From: Beta vulgaris subsp. vulgaris | Taxonomy: Eukaryota > Streptophyta > Magnoliopsida > Caryophyllales > Amaranthaceae | Assembly: GCF_026745355.1 (NCBI RefSeq) | Contig: NC_079202.1 | Location: 10,403,487 to 10,467,486, forward strand | Direction of reading: 5' to 3' | DNA length: 64,000 nucleotides | Shown: one piece after another, positions 33,298 through 45,421 of the stretch | Layout: every line of letters starts with the position of its first letter | Numbering within the stretch: the first letter of the stretch is position 1 | Translations under genes and position numbers: made by a program | The notes under the pieces: generated by a model | What the model was told of the DNA's origin: nothing | Databases searched by the model: none | The model's input: only the letters and a program-made list of their open reading frames with translations

Positions 33298-36200
33298 CCC
33301 CCCTTGAATGTCCACTAATAGCTCATAATAGACGTTGTCTCATTAGGAACCTTGTTAGGAAAAACCCTGTGGGAAAAATCCATTACTAAGGAAAGAGTAC
33401 AACTATTATGTATCCTTATATGCTTAAAATCAACTGCCTCATTAAAAACCTTGTTAGGAAAAACCCAGTGGATAAAAACCTGATCGAAGGGAAAAAGAGT
33501 GCAGCGCATATAATATCCCCCTGAATCTAGCATAATCAGAAGATGACGCATTCCAATTTTTCGGACTAATTCTTCAAATTTCTTCGCCGGAAGGGATTTG
33601 GTGAATAAATCTGCAAGATTCTCACATGATTGGATTGTTGCGAATGTTGATCGTCCCTTCCTTTTGGAGGTCATGAGTGAAGAAGAGCTTTGGTGATAAA
33701 TGTTTAGTTCTGTCTCCTTTGATGTACCCTTCGCTTACTTGGGTGATGCATGCAGTATTGTCTTCGTAGATGATAGTTGGATGTTGTTATTGTTTCCATC
33801 CCGCATTCTTCTTGGATATTCTTGATCATTGACCTTAGCCATACACATTCCCTTCCAGCTTCATAAAGAGCAATTAATTTGCATGATTTGATGATGTGGC
33901 CGTCAAAGTCTGCTTCGTGGATTTCCAAGATATTGCAGTACCTCCATAAGTGAATAATATCCGGATTGAGACTTAGCCTTTTGTGGTTAGGGTAGCCAGC
34001 ATCTGCATATCCAATGAGTGACGCATTGGTTTGACTGATAGAATAATCCGAGATCTTGTGTTCCTCGAAGATAACGTAATAAGTGTCTGACTCCATTCCA
34101 ATGTCTCTTGGTTGGTGCATTGCTGTATCTAGCTAACAAGTTTACTGAAAAAGCTATGTCAGGTCGAGTATTGTTAGCCAAGTACATTAAAGCACCAATT
34201 GCACTTAGATATGGTACTTCAGGACCAAGAATTCTTCGTTTCTTCTCGTGGTCTGAATGGATCATCTTTCTCATTCAGGGAACGCACTACCATTGGAGAA
34301 CTTATTGGGTGGGCTTTGTCCATAAAAAACGTTTCAGGATTTTTTCTGTATAGTTTGATTGATGGACAAAAATCCCATTTCTTAGATGTTCCATTTGCAG
34401 GCCAAGGCAAAATTTTGTCTTCCCGAGATCTTTCATCTCAAATTCTTTCATCAAGTATTTTGCAGTTGCTTCAAGTTCTCTAGGAGTTCCGATAATGTTC
34501 AAATCATCGACATATACAGCAATGATCGCGAATCCTGATTTAGATCGCTTAATGAAAACACAGGGACTGATTTGATTATTTTTGAATCCTTCTTTCAATA
34601 GGTATTCACTAAGACGATTATACCACATTCTTCCAGATTGTTTTAACCCATAGAGTGTTTTCTCAATTTTATTGAAAACATCTCTTTGGGCATGCAATTT
34701 TCTGGTAGTTTTAGTCCTTCAGGAACTTTCATATAAATATCTGTGTCAAGTGAGCCATACAAATATGCGGTCACTACATCCATCAATCTCATTTGCAATC
34801 CTTTCGAAACTGATAAACTTACCAGAAATCTTAGTGTAGTTGCATCGACTACTGGAGAATATGTCTCATCATAATCAATCCCTGGCATTTGCGAGACCTT
34901 GGGCTACTAATCTTGCCTTATATCTAGTAACCTCATTTTTCTCATTTCGTTTTCTCACGAATACCCATTTGTACCCAACTGGTTTTACACCTTTTGGTAT
35001 TTGGGTTATTTGACCGAATACTTCACGTTTTTCAAGTGATCTCAATTCTGCTTGAATTGCCTCTTTCCATTTTGGCCAATCTTTTCTACGGCGACATTCA
35101 TCAACTGTATTTGGCTCTACATCATTTTCATCGTATGTCATTTCAACCGCTATCGAGTAAGCAAAAATTTCATTCAAGACAACATCTTTTCGATTCCATT
35201 GTCTCTTTGTAGAAACATAATTAATTGAAGTTTCATTGTTGTCTATGCTTTCATGTTCCTTTTCTTCTGGAACACGTTTTTCTTCATTTTTGTTTTCTTG
35301 TTTCATCATGCTCGTTGGGAGATTTATATTAATTTCGTTCGTTGTCTCCCCTTGCCTTTTCATTTTTCTCGGTTTTAAATCTTTAGAACCGGGTGGTCTG
35401 CCACGTTTTCGACGTGCTATTGACTCATTTTCAATTGCCTTATTGTCATTAGGAATTTCAATCCGTTCCGGAGCATTCGCAGCAGGTACATGTGACTTTG
35501 TCACTTTCTTAGAATCTGTGAATGCATCTGGCAATTGGTTTGCAATACTTTGCAGATGAACAATTTTCTTGACTTCTTGTTCACATGAATTTGTTCTCGG
35601 GTCCAGAAACGACATTTGCGATGCGTTCCATGTAATTTCCGATTTTATATTTTGTGGGTCCACTTTCTCTCCCCCTAAGGATGGGAATACCGACTCATTA
35701 AAATGACAGTCGGCAAATCGAGCCGTAAATAGATCACCAGTTGTTGGCTCTAAATATTTGATAATTGATGGAGATTCAAATCCAACATATATTCCCATCC
35801 TTCTTTGTGGACCCATTTTAGTACGTTGGGGGGAGCAATAGGTACATGTACAGCGCACCCAAAAATTCTCAAATGTGAGATATTCGGTTCTCGACCAGAT
35901 ACTAATTGTAATGGTGAGAATTTGTGATAGGCTGTCGGCCTTAATCTTATCAATTGCCGTATGTAATATAGCATGACCCCAAGTAGTAGATGGCAATTTT
36001 GACCTCATTATTAATGGTCTTGCAATTAATTGTAGTCTTTTGATTAATGATTCAGCAAGACCATTTTGTGTATGTACATGAGGTACAGGGTGCTCAACAA
36101 TAATCCCAATAGACATGCAATAGTCATTAAATGTTTGGGATGTAAATTCCCCAGCATTGTCTAATCTTATTTTCTTTATTGTATGATCTGGGAATTGAGT

Positions 36201-38196
36201 TCTTAATCGAATTATTTGAGCCAAAAGTTTTGCAAATGCAACATTTCTGCTTGACAGAAGGCTCACATGTGACCATCGAGTAGAGGCATCAATTAATACC
36301 ATGAAATAACGAAATGGTCCACATGCAGGATGAATAGGCCCACAAATATCTCCTTGAATTCTTTCTAAAAACATTGGAGATTCAGTGGCAATCTTATTTA
36401 TAGATGGTCTGATTATCAATTTGCCAAGTGAGCATCAGAGCATGTTAATTCATTTGACCGAGGAATTTTGACATTCTTTATAGAGTGTCCATTTGAGTTT
36501 TCAATGATTCTATGCATCATTCCTGTGCCAGATGGCCTAATCGGTCATGCCATAGAGTAAATGATTTTCTATTATCTAACTTCTGGTTAGATATCATATT
36601 AATTTCAATCGGACGTATATCTATGCGATATAGTCCCGAGGAAATTGCTGGCAATTTTTCATAGATGTATTTCTTGCCGTTTTCTCTGCCGTTAGGCATA
36701 TGAATTCCTCTTTGTTCACCGTCATTGTTTCCAAATGGTAACCATTCTGACGTACATCTTTGAAACTTATGAGGTTCCTTCGAGATTTACTCGAATATAA
36801 TGCGTCATTAATTATCAATTTTGTCCCATTTGGAAATATAATGCAAGCTTTTCCAGAGCCTTCAATTAGCTTGGCTGTCCAGAATTGTACTAACATTTGC
36901 TTGGAATATTGTAAGTTTTGAAAAATACTCTTTATTTTTCAATATGGTGTGTGTTGTCCCACTGTCCAGGAGACATTGTTCTTTAGTTCCAACTTCTGAT
37001 GAATTCATATCTTCATAAATAATAAATACGATGATTAGTATAAGAAAAATACGTATTTTTATTAATAATAAAGGAACAAATACATGAAAGTGGATATTGA
37101 AGCAGTTTAAATAAACTAAGCACATTAATCGATTGTGATCTAAACAAACTTATTTTCAACTTCAGCATCATCCATAAAAAAATCTGAAACATCAAGGCTG
37201 GGCATGGATGTAGTGGCTTCATTAACAAAGTTTGCTTCAGCATTTTTTCCTTTGTTTTTTATTGAAGCTTGATATAGATCTACCAAATGTTTGGCAGTAC
37301 GACATGTGCGGCCCCAGTGCCCAGTCATGCCACATCTATGGCAAGTATCATTTCCTTTATAGGACGTCTGCCTCTGATTTCCAGATGATTGTCCCCAATT
37401 TTTATCAGAATGTTTAAAATTATTATTTCTTGGGGAAAATCGGCCTCTTCCACGTCCACGCCCTCGGCCACGGTAATTACCACGTCCTCTCCCACGACCG
37501 TTGTAATTACCGCGTCCACCACTATGTATAGCATTTGCTTCTGGTGGATTAGAGCTTTCTATTGCATTTATCTCATGAGTGGCTGAAGACCCCGTAGGTC
37601 TAAGTTATGATTTTTCAGCAAAAGATCATTATTTTGTTCAGCCACAAGTAGTACTGAGATTAGCTCAGAGTACTTTTTGAAAGCTCTGAACCTGTATTGT
37701 TCTGCCAATATGATATTAGAGGCGTGGAAAGTGGAGAGCGTTTTGTTTATCATTTGCTCTTCTTGTGATGGGATGATCACAATATCTAACAATGATACAA
37801 TTCTAAACAATGTTGAATTGTAATCACTGACCGTTTTAAAATCCTGGAACCTCAGATTGGTCCAGTCATAATGTGCCTTTGGGAGAAGCACATTTTTGTG
37901 ATGCCCATATCTTTCATTTAGGCTATCCCATAGTTCTTTTGGATCATCCACAAGTAGATATTCATTTTTAAACTTTCATGTAAATGATGTCTTAGGAGGA
38001 CCAAGGCTTTTGTCTTTTCTTGTATAGTCGCAATTTTAACTGATGTAGTTGCATCCCCTTGTTGGGTTGTCACATCTTTAATTGTATGTTCCAGTCCTTG
38101 GGCCTTTAAATTCATTTGGGCGTCCACCGTCCATTCTAAAAACTTTTGCCCAGATAGATCTAGTATGTTAAATTGTCTTTTCACTAGATCTCCCAT
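33298..38196 (-). pseudogene. Copia gag-pol, frameshifted
   Basis: On the minus strand: gag (about 38196-37300, 'LDLSGQKFLEWTVDAQ', 'DPKELWDSLNERYGHH') with a CCHC knuckle, 'CHRCGMTGHWGRTC', near 37330; protease with 'LLDSGTTHTIL' near 36970; pre-integrase 'LWHDRLGHLA' near 36535; integrase core ('MVLIDASTRW', 'IRLDNAGEF', 'TQNGLAESLIKRL', 36419-35800); a variable Lys-rich linker ('RKRGRPPGSKDLKPRK'); RT ('YKARLVAQG', 'YDETYSPVVD', 'YVDDLNIIG' near 34500); and RNase H ('RPDIAFSVNLLARYS' to about 33600). The reading frame changes several times, for example near 37930, 36430, 34880 and 34290, so no single polyprotein is possible. Confidence 0.9.
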
Positions 38197-38550
38197 TCTT
38201 TTGACTACAAATAGGTAAATATTTGAAATTAGTAATGATGATAAATCACTATATATATTATCTCCCCCTGATTTATATCATTATTATTATAGATAAATAA
38301 TACAAACAAAAAAAACTAAAAATAGCGTACAATAATAATGAAGCAAAAAAAAAAACAAAAAATACCAAAAATAGAAACAAAATACAACAAGTGAAAAAAA
38401 AAAAACTTCCTAAAATGCACTTAAAGACAAAAAAAATTGATATTCATGTGCATTTTTCGCCATTCTTCCGGGGGAAATTTTTTTTTTTTGTCTCCTATTT
38501 ATGTATTAGGAGATATATCATTAATGCCATGAGGAGGAAAAAGAAACCGG

Positions 38551-38640
38551 CTATAAGAAATAAGTAGATTTTATTTTCCTAAAATCCTCTTCAAAAGAGG
38601 AAGATGAGGGTGGAGGACGGTTGTCGTCGGCGTTAAACAT
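38551..38640 (-). CDS. Small leader ORF upstream of Copia gag
   Basis: A 29-codon frame, 'MFNADDNRPPPSSSSFEEDF', in a good GGCCACC-ATG context lies in the Copia leader, about 350 bases before the gag start. Its position is that of an upstream ORF. Function unknown; it may be chance. Confidence 0.3.
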   Translation of the reverse strand: MFNADDNRPPPSSSSFEEDFRKIKSTYFL

Positions 38641-39107
38641 GGTGGCCGGAAGGTTGAGGAAGAAGAAAAAAATTTGTGGGTTTAGAGAAAAAAAATGGAA
38701 GAAGATAAGGGATATGTGGTGAAAATGGGGATGGTAATCCGCTTTTATAGAGGGTTACCCTAACTGTGCAGTTCATACAGTATAGTACAAAAATATATTA
38801 ATAAGCATTATAGAATGGTAAATTGGTAATATAATATATCTAACTACAAATACAAAAAAAAAAAGATAGAAGATAATTTTTAAAAGGTACCAACTTTGGA
38901 TTAACCTGTGGAGGTCCTAACTATGTGGGGTCCTAACTTTTATAGGTCCTTACAGGTTGCCAACCTGCAGAAACCGGTAAACCCTCACGTGACTTCATTA
39001 AAAAGGCACGTTAGGTTGCCTTGTAGCCTAAAATCTTTCTTTCTCTCTTTCTTTTTCATTCTTTCTGTCTTCCTCTATCTCTTTTTCTTTCTCTGTGTTA
39101 ATCTCCA

Positions 39108-39552
39108 ATGGAAGCACAAAAATCTGGCAACTCTGGATCTATCAACTCCAAAAGTGAAGCAATTGTAAGATGTAACCATGGAATTCCTGCAAAATTGAGG
39201 ACATCGAAAAACAGTGGAAGCTATGGGAAAAGGTTTTACGGCTGTTCAATGTGACCAGTAAGTATTCTTCCCCATTTTAGGGTTTTCTGGGTTTTTTGAT
39301 TCTTAATTGCAGTTTCAAGATTAATGAAACTGTTTCGCTTTTTTGTTGTAGAAGCATGATCTTGAATTTTTCTTGTGGGAGAGTGGGGCAATGTTTACAA
39401 AAGGGTGCAACCAATGTGATGACTTGCAGTCACAGCTAATGGAACAATACACAGCAGTTTCTGATCTCGAATTAGGTTTTAAAACATTGGAAGAGAAGCT
39501 TGGAAAACTGAAGTTGAAGAAGGATAGCATGACAGGTCTATGCATCAAATGA
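39108..39552 (+). pseudogene. GRF-type zinc-finger gene of the MULE, one nonsense codon
   Basis: Exon 1 is 39108-39257 and exon 2 is 39352-39552 (donor CCA|GTAAGT, acceptor TTGTAG). The joined product would be about 116 residues: a short Ser-rich lead; a GRF zinc finger with 'CNHGIPAKLRTSKNSGSYG' and 'RFYGCSM' then 'KHDLEFFLWES'; a 'CNQCDDLQSQL' segment; and a coiled-coil-like tail ('LELGFKTLEEKLGKLKLKK'). GRF fingers bind single-stranded nucleic acid. A TGA at 39252-39254 falls where GRF domains usually have tryptophan (TGG), two codons before the splice site, so the copy is probably disabled by one base. A downstream frame ('MHQMNAEMIIMRGEMQK') may be the original C-terminus after a small frameshift. 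Confidence 0.7.
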
Positions 39553-40097
39553 ACGCTGAGATGATAATAATGCGTGGGGAAATGCAGAAGACAGCTAGGG
39601 GATAGAGATATGCTATAATGGGGATGGTTGTTTCATGGATGTTGTTAGCTTACTTTTGGATGTGTAAGGAGTGAAATTGACATTAGGAAGTTAGATGTTT
39701 CATGTATGTTGGATCTTTATGTAGGTGTTTAGGCTGGTTAAAGTGCCATAGATGGCTTATTTTGTGGGAATATTTTGTGTGGGCTTCAATTTCAAGAATG
39801 TAACAACTTATGAATGATTATGCATTCTGGATGAATGAATGAATCCTATTCTGACATACTTTGTGTATTACTCTTTCATGTATTTGCAAATATAAAGAAA
39901 CAAAAGTAATTCAAGTGTATTGATTGACACAACATGTAATTTAAATATCAATAACTGTCAAAACAATGGACAATTGTATCATAGAAATTGATTGTAACAA
40001 CAGTTGCACAAAATAGATCAAGTTTGTTCCAAAACCACCAAAGTGTTGCCAAAATACAGAATATTGTTCCCAAAACAGAATTGGACATATAACAGTT
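39553..40097. other. Spacer between the two convergent MULE genes
   Basis: AT-rich DNA with no gene. It should hold the 3' UTRs of both genes. The convergent layout recalls maize MuDR. Confidence 0.5.
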
Positions 40098-43000
40098 TTA
40101 GTTAGTTGATGCTTGGGTTGATTGTTGACTTGAACCCACAGTTTCTCCAATGATTCTTGGTACTTTTCCTCCCTGTGCACATGACATCAAAAAAGTGTAA
40201 GTTCAAAATGATAACAACAAAAAAATAACACCTCTTGAACAATTGTGAGCTTCTTACCCCCACATAAGTAGAACCATCATCAGCTATGAAAACACCCACT
40301 CCTTTAGGCACCTATTATTTTGGGACATGAACAACAATATTATAGGTGAAAATGGTGAAGTTGGAAATATTGAGAAAACAGAGGGAAAGTCAAATGGTTA
40401 ACTTACAGTGGTTGTAGCTTTCTTCCCACCTCTTGAACCCTTACCTCCTCTCCCACCCTTACCACCTCTTGAACCCTTCCCTCCTCTCCCTGCTATGCTT
40501 GGATGTGGGTCTGAGGTGCTGGGATCAACATTTGTAGATCTCTTTCCTCCTCTTGAACCCTTCCCTACCCTGATGACCCTTCCTCCTTTTCCAGTTCTGT
40601 TTGGCTCTGCTGTTGCATCCAAGTGAGGGTCATTGTGAGCTACATGCTGAGTTGAAGCATCAGATGTCTTGGCCTTCTTGTGAGGTGGATGAGTAGGAGC
40701 TTTGTCTTTATTTGGACAAGTCCTCTTGTTATGACCCTTAACTTTGCATACTGTACATGTCATTTCAACCCCATGTTTGGTTAATCTCCCAGGTTTTTTA
40801 GGGTTTTCATGTGGGTCTTTTCTCCTACATATTCTTGGTCTCCCAGGCCCAACTTTAATGGGTGGTGGGATGAGAGGAGAAGTGACTAGTGGCCAGTGTC
40901 TTTCACTTACTAGAGGTGGGATTGACCCAGCATAAGATCTCAGGTAATTCTCTCTGGTGTACACTGGGTCCACATAATCTTCAGCATCTCCTCTACAGAA
41001 GAATATGCTGGCTACATCATGACAACAGGGGATACCAGTGAGGTCCCACTTCCTGCAGGTGCAAGATCTAGCTTCAAGGTCAACTGTTACACTATCCATA
41101 TGATAGTTCACCTGAAATATTGTATTTGTTGATGGAATTGGAGTGCAGTTGGCAGCTAGGTTTTTTTCAATCTCCAATCTAGCTTGAATCCTAGGACACA
41201 ACTTTGCAGTGCTGGCCTCCATTTCCTGTCTTTTAACCACCAACCTTTGCATCAGGGCAATCCTGATATCCTCCAGCATGTAAATGAGATGTTTGGTTCT
41301 TGCATTGATGATATACCCATTGAATGTCTCTGATAAATTGCTAGTGATCACATCTGTCTTGCTAGCTGTCTTCAGAAATGCCCTACAAAAGACATCTGGA
41401 TTATGTTTCCTAAATGCAGCAGCATCATCACTATTAACCTCTGACATCTCTTCCATTGCATCATTGAAATAAGCCACACTATAAGCTTTAGCAGCTTTCC
41501 AGAATATCAATTTCATCTCATCACCTTTAAAGTCCTTGTGCCAATGTGCAAAAATGTGTCTTGCACAGTGCCTGTGCTCACATTTTGGCAGTACTTTTGG
41601 CACAGAACTTATAATAGCCTGCAAGTAGATTGAACATAGCATGAGATTAATCATAACATTATTACTGAACCTTTTCATGAAAAGAAAAAGGAAGAAAAAT
41701 TGTTAGACTTACCAAGTGTTCATCAGATACAACTGTGAGATCCTCTCCCTCACCTAAATTTAGGGGAATGTTGAAGCTGAGTCATAAACCACTCCCAAGA
41801 AGAATTGTTTTCCCCCTCCACATTTGCCCAGGCAACTGGGTACATCTGATCATTTGAATCCCTACCAGTAGCTGCCAACAGTTGTCCACCCAGAAATGTT
41901 TTAAGGAAACAAGCATCTATGCTTAAAAATTTTCTGCAACCTTCAATCCACCCTCTCCTAACACCATCAAAGCATATGAATAGCCTTTGAAATACTGGGA
42001 CCTTCTCATTCTTTTTTGCAGGAGCATGAACCAGTTCAATTACAATGTTAGGGCAGCTAGCTTTGATGGCAGCTACATATCTGCCCAGCTTCCCATAATG
42101 TTCAACCATGGATCCATGGAGGAGCCTATGAGTCCTGTATTTGACTTTATAAGCTAGGGCTCTCTTAATTAAAACCTTGTAACTCTTCCTCACAGTATCC
42201 ATAATCTCCTTAGCTGGCCAGTGAGGCCTAGCCTTAAAGATTTCAAGCAGTTGTTTTGCCAGCCAAGATGACTTCATTTGCCTATTGCTATCCATGTTCC
42301 TTGTGCAACTATGTGCACTGTCAACAGATTTGACAACAAAACATGCCCTCCTACTATCCCAAGATCCATACAACCTAAATGGACATCCTTTCTTGCATCT
42401 AACTTCCATCCTCTGCTGCCTCTTTTTATTACTACTTGAAAAACTCAAATTCCTACCTTGTTGCACAGCAAACATAGCTACTGCTTCTCTAAAGCATTCC
42501 CTATTTGGAAATCTCTGCCCCACTGTCCCGAAAAAGTTCTTGTAATCAATGTCTCCATGAATCAATAACCCCCTGCCTGTCCTCCTAGGCCCTCTTTCCT
42601 CTCCTTCAACATCACTGTTCTCAGGAGTGTGAATATCATCTTCACTGTCCTCATATTCACTCAGAAACCCACTCTCACTATGTGGTTGTTTTTCATTTCC
42701 CCCTCTTATCTTTCCATCTGCAGCTTCCCTTTGCAACTGTTGTGCAATTTCAGACAGTTTGGTGTTGGTCCCTCTAACTTTACTTCTTGCAATCCTCAGT
42801 TCATCATCACTAGTTTCAGGATAATCACCATCAACAATTGTCTCAATTTCATCCTCAGGCACCTCCTTATACTCCTCATTCAACAGATCATGTAACTCAT
42901 CTTCACCTATTTCAGATTGATCTACATACTCAGATGAATCACTTTCATTTGACCCTTCAGTGCTAGGTTCATACCTAGAGGAGTCACTATTGTCTTCTTC

Positions 43001-43960
43001 ACCAGTTAACTCCTTGCTTGTATGAGGACTCTCAGGCCTGTTGTCATACCAGTCATAGTAATCATGTGGAAGAGTTTCCTGGTCATCTATGAAAGGTTCT
43101 TTGGTGGACTCATTAAAGAAGACAGTTGGAGCTGAAGCTGTTTGTGAGGGGGCCTGTGCTGACAGTGAGGTGGAAGGATAATCTACAGATGTAGCTGAAG
43201 GGGTTTGTGAGGGACCTTGTGCTGACAGTGGGTTGGGAGGACAGTTAACAGTTGTAGCTGCAGGTCTTTCTAGGGGAGGCTTTGCTTCAAAAGGGTTCTC
43301 AGAGAGTATCTGAACTTCTTGTAGCCTAAGACTAGACCTAAGTGGGGGAGGCTTTTTCTTACCAAAGCATTTGAGTTTTTCTGGCCTTTGTTTTGGGAGA
43401 GAGGGTTTACTTGTGGGCACTTCTGTTTTTATTTGCTGAACAGGCCCAAGTTTTGATCCTGGCCCACTCCTTCCATTTAGTTCAGGCCCATTTGGTTCAG
43501 GACCATTTGGTTCAGGCCCATCTGGTTCAGGCCCAGGTATTGACAAATTGGCTTCAGGCCCTTGACTGGGTTGAGTTTGGTCAGTCCCCTCACTGAGTTC
43601 AGGTTGCTTAGTGGCCCAGTCTAAAAGGTTCCCTTCCACCACTTGAGGTTCATCAACCCCATGTAATACATACAAGTCAATACACCTGCTTTTCATTGCT
43701 ATTTCTCCCATCTCTAACACCTCCTTATCTCTGTAAACAATTCTCAAACCATCATCTAGTGTCTTCCCAGGAATAAGGTAAAAAAATTTATCAATTACCC
43801 TATAAGTACCACATTTTTTAGCCAAATCTTCTAAAAAAAACCAACACAGTTCATTAAGATCAACAGGGAAGGTCCTCCCACCTCCACCAATGTATTCCAT
43901 ACCCTTACCAGTTTTTTTGAAAATTCTCCCATGCCAAAATCTTAAGGTCACAACTTCCAT
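40098..43960 (-). pseudogene. mudrA-like MULE transposase, four coding exons, one frameshift
   Basis: Exons on the minus strand are 43960-41713, 41618-40407, 40311-40258 and 40172-40098, all with GT-AG borders and matching phases. A 5' UTR intron (about 44194-43971) is likely. The product would be about 1195 residues. Parts in order: an N-terminal PB1-like region ('VVTLRFWHGRIFKK'); an acidic variable region; a MuDR-type DNA-binding region ('FPNRECFREAVAMFAVQQ'); the DDE catalytic core ('FLSIDACFLKTFLGG', 'SDEHL', 'WKAAKAYSVAYFNDAMEEM'); a SWIM finger ('CTCRKWDLTGIPCCHD'); a CCHC knuckle ('CTVCKVKGHNKRTC'); and a Gly/Lys/Arg-rich tail. Exon 1 has one extra C in a four-C tract (41764-41767), which shifts frame just before the second catalytic Asp. 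Its length, 2248 nt, is one more than a multiple of three. Otherwise intact. Confidence 0.88.
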
Positions 43961-44775
43961 CACTTGCAAACTACAGTAGTAAATGAAACAACAAGAAAAT
44001 AATCAACATTTTGCTTTAACAATTCAATTCATGGAGCATAAAAAAATAAAAAAATGCAAACCACAAAAATTCAACCTTTACTAAACTGAAAAATTTCCAG
44101 ACCACAAAAATTCTACTTCGTTGCTCAAACTAAGCACCATCGGAAAAAAAAATTCAAGCTTTATAAGCAAAGAAGTTGAAGAAAATTCACTTACTAGGGT
44201 TTAGCAGCTTCAAAATCGCGAAACTTGTCTGCACAGTAATGGCGATGGAGGAGGAAGATGGAGGAGGAAGATGAACAGTTGAGCGTGTTAAGTTTAGGGG
44301 AAAAAACTTTAATGGGTCTGTTAATGGCCAACTCCAAAAAATTACTTTCATTAAACACATGTGGGCCCCTGTTTATGACCTATGTTTCCAGTTATAAGTC
44401 ACACAGGACCTATAAAAGTTAGGACCCCACATAGTTAGGACCTCCACAGGTTAATCCAAAGTTGGTACCTTTTAAAAATTATCGGCCATAGCTCAGATCT
44501 CTCTTGTCAATTTTTCCTAATATATAATAGTGTTCTGAATGCTTGTTCCCTGCATACATACAACATTATTTCACATATAAGAGATAATAATTTTATCACT
44601 TCACTAGGCCGTCCATATAGGTGGCAATTTTTTTAAAAAAATTAACCTATCCATATAGGCGATTCAAGAGCAAATAAGATAACGTAAATAAAATGTCCTT
44701 TCCCTCCATGAAGGTGGCGTTATTATCAAATTATTTGTTTGCTGCATTAGCAGCATGGTGACGTTTACTACTAGT

Positions 44776-45051
44776 TTATTGTTCATCGCTATCTCTTTTA
44801 TTACTTGGCGGAGGTTGATTTTCAGTTGGTTGTATAGGAGGGTTATTATTGGTATTGGGAACAGGAATTTGTGGGTTTTCTCTGGTATGGGTATTTGTAG
44901 CGTCGTTAAGGTTACTGGGTCGGGGCTGTATTACAGTTTCCCTCGCTGGGTTGGTAGTGAATTGCACATTGTTTCGCTCTCTCCAAAAACAAACACCCGA
45001 GACAGAGACATTGTGTAAAACAGTGTTAATCCCGTTACTTTGTTGATCCAT
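44776..45051 (-). CDS. Unrecognised Asn/Pro-rich ORF in the Copia leader
   Basis: A 91-codon frame, 'MDQQSNGINTVLHNVSV', ending in an N/P/T/Q-rich tail ('IPVPNTNNNPPIQPTENQ'), lies about 120 bases inside the 5' LTR. No known Copia domain. It may be an extra leader ORF or a remnant of the original gag start region separated by the MULE. I cannot assign a role. Confidence 0.35.
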   Translation of the reverse strand: MDQQSNGINTVLHNVSVSGVCFWRERNNVQFTTNPARETVIQPRPSNLNDATNTHTRENPQIPVPNTNNNPPIQPTENQPPPSNKRDSDEQ

Positions 45052-45155
45052 GTTTGGATAGTAAAGGGTTGGGCTTCGAGAAAAATTTAAAACTTAAAAC
45101 AAAATGGATGTAAAGATTTTAAAGATACCTTAAAAAAAAAAATTTGGTAGCAAAG

Positions 45156-45169
45156 TCGTGTTGATAACG
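45156..45169 (-). other. Candidate primer-binding site of the Copia element
   Basis: Directly after the 5' LTR on the minus strand the sequence reads CGTTATCAACACGA. Its position fits a tRNA primer site, but I cannot name the tRNA. Confidence 0.4.
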
Positions 45170-45421
45170 TGTTGTGAGAAATATGGAGAGAGAAAAGCTA
45201 TATAGATATATCAAAGAGTGTATTATATTCGTATTGATGTAAACTGATTTCTTACATTGATGGTATTTATAAGCAAAATTTTTCTACTGTGCACAATTGT
45301 AAATTCAACGATTTCAGCGCACGCGGGGGAAGAAAATTTACCTGACATGCATTAAATGCATGCGGGAAATGTGGACTTCACATGTGAACAGTGGAATTTA
45401 CCATTCCACTGTTTCTCAACA
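45170..45421 (-). repeat. Copia 5' LTR, intact, 252 bp
   Basis: TGTTG...CAACA ends on both strands. The segment is uninterrupted and gives the empty site for the hAT insertion in the other LTR. A palindrome, CATGCATTAAATGCATG, is present near 45350. Confidence 0.9.

Larger units (their letters stand above)
38872..44483. mobile_element. MULE with two convergent genes, 5612 bp
   Basis: The terminal inverted repeats are 79 bp (38872-38950 and 44405-44483) and appear identical. They start GATAATTTTTAAAAGGTACC and contain three GGTCCTAAC/GGTCCT motifs. A plus-strand GRF-zinc-finger gene points inward from the left end, and a minus-strand mudrA-like transposase points inward from the right end. 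It lies in the leader of the Copia element. No 9-bp target duplication is recognisable at the ends as drawn (AAGATAGAA against GGCCATAGC), which is unusual for such well-preserved ends. Confidence 0.9.
31569..45421 (-). mobile_element. Ty1/Copia LTR retrotransposon with nested insertions
   Basis: The LTRs (31569-33297 and 45170-45421) begin TGTTG and end CAACA, with the 5-bp duplication ATCCT (31564-31568 and 45422-45426). Coding order gag, protease, integrase, RT, RNase H on the minus strand identifies Copia. The 13.85 kb includes a hAT in the 3' LTR (which itself holds a Tourist MITE) and a 5.6-kb MULE in the leader. Net length is about 6.7 kb. The LTRs differ at roughly a dozen or more positions, so the insertion is not recent. 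The coding region is broken by frameshifts. Confidence 0.92.
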
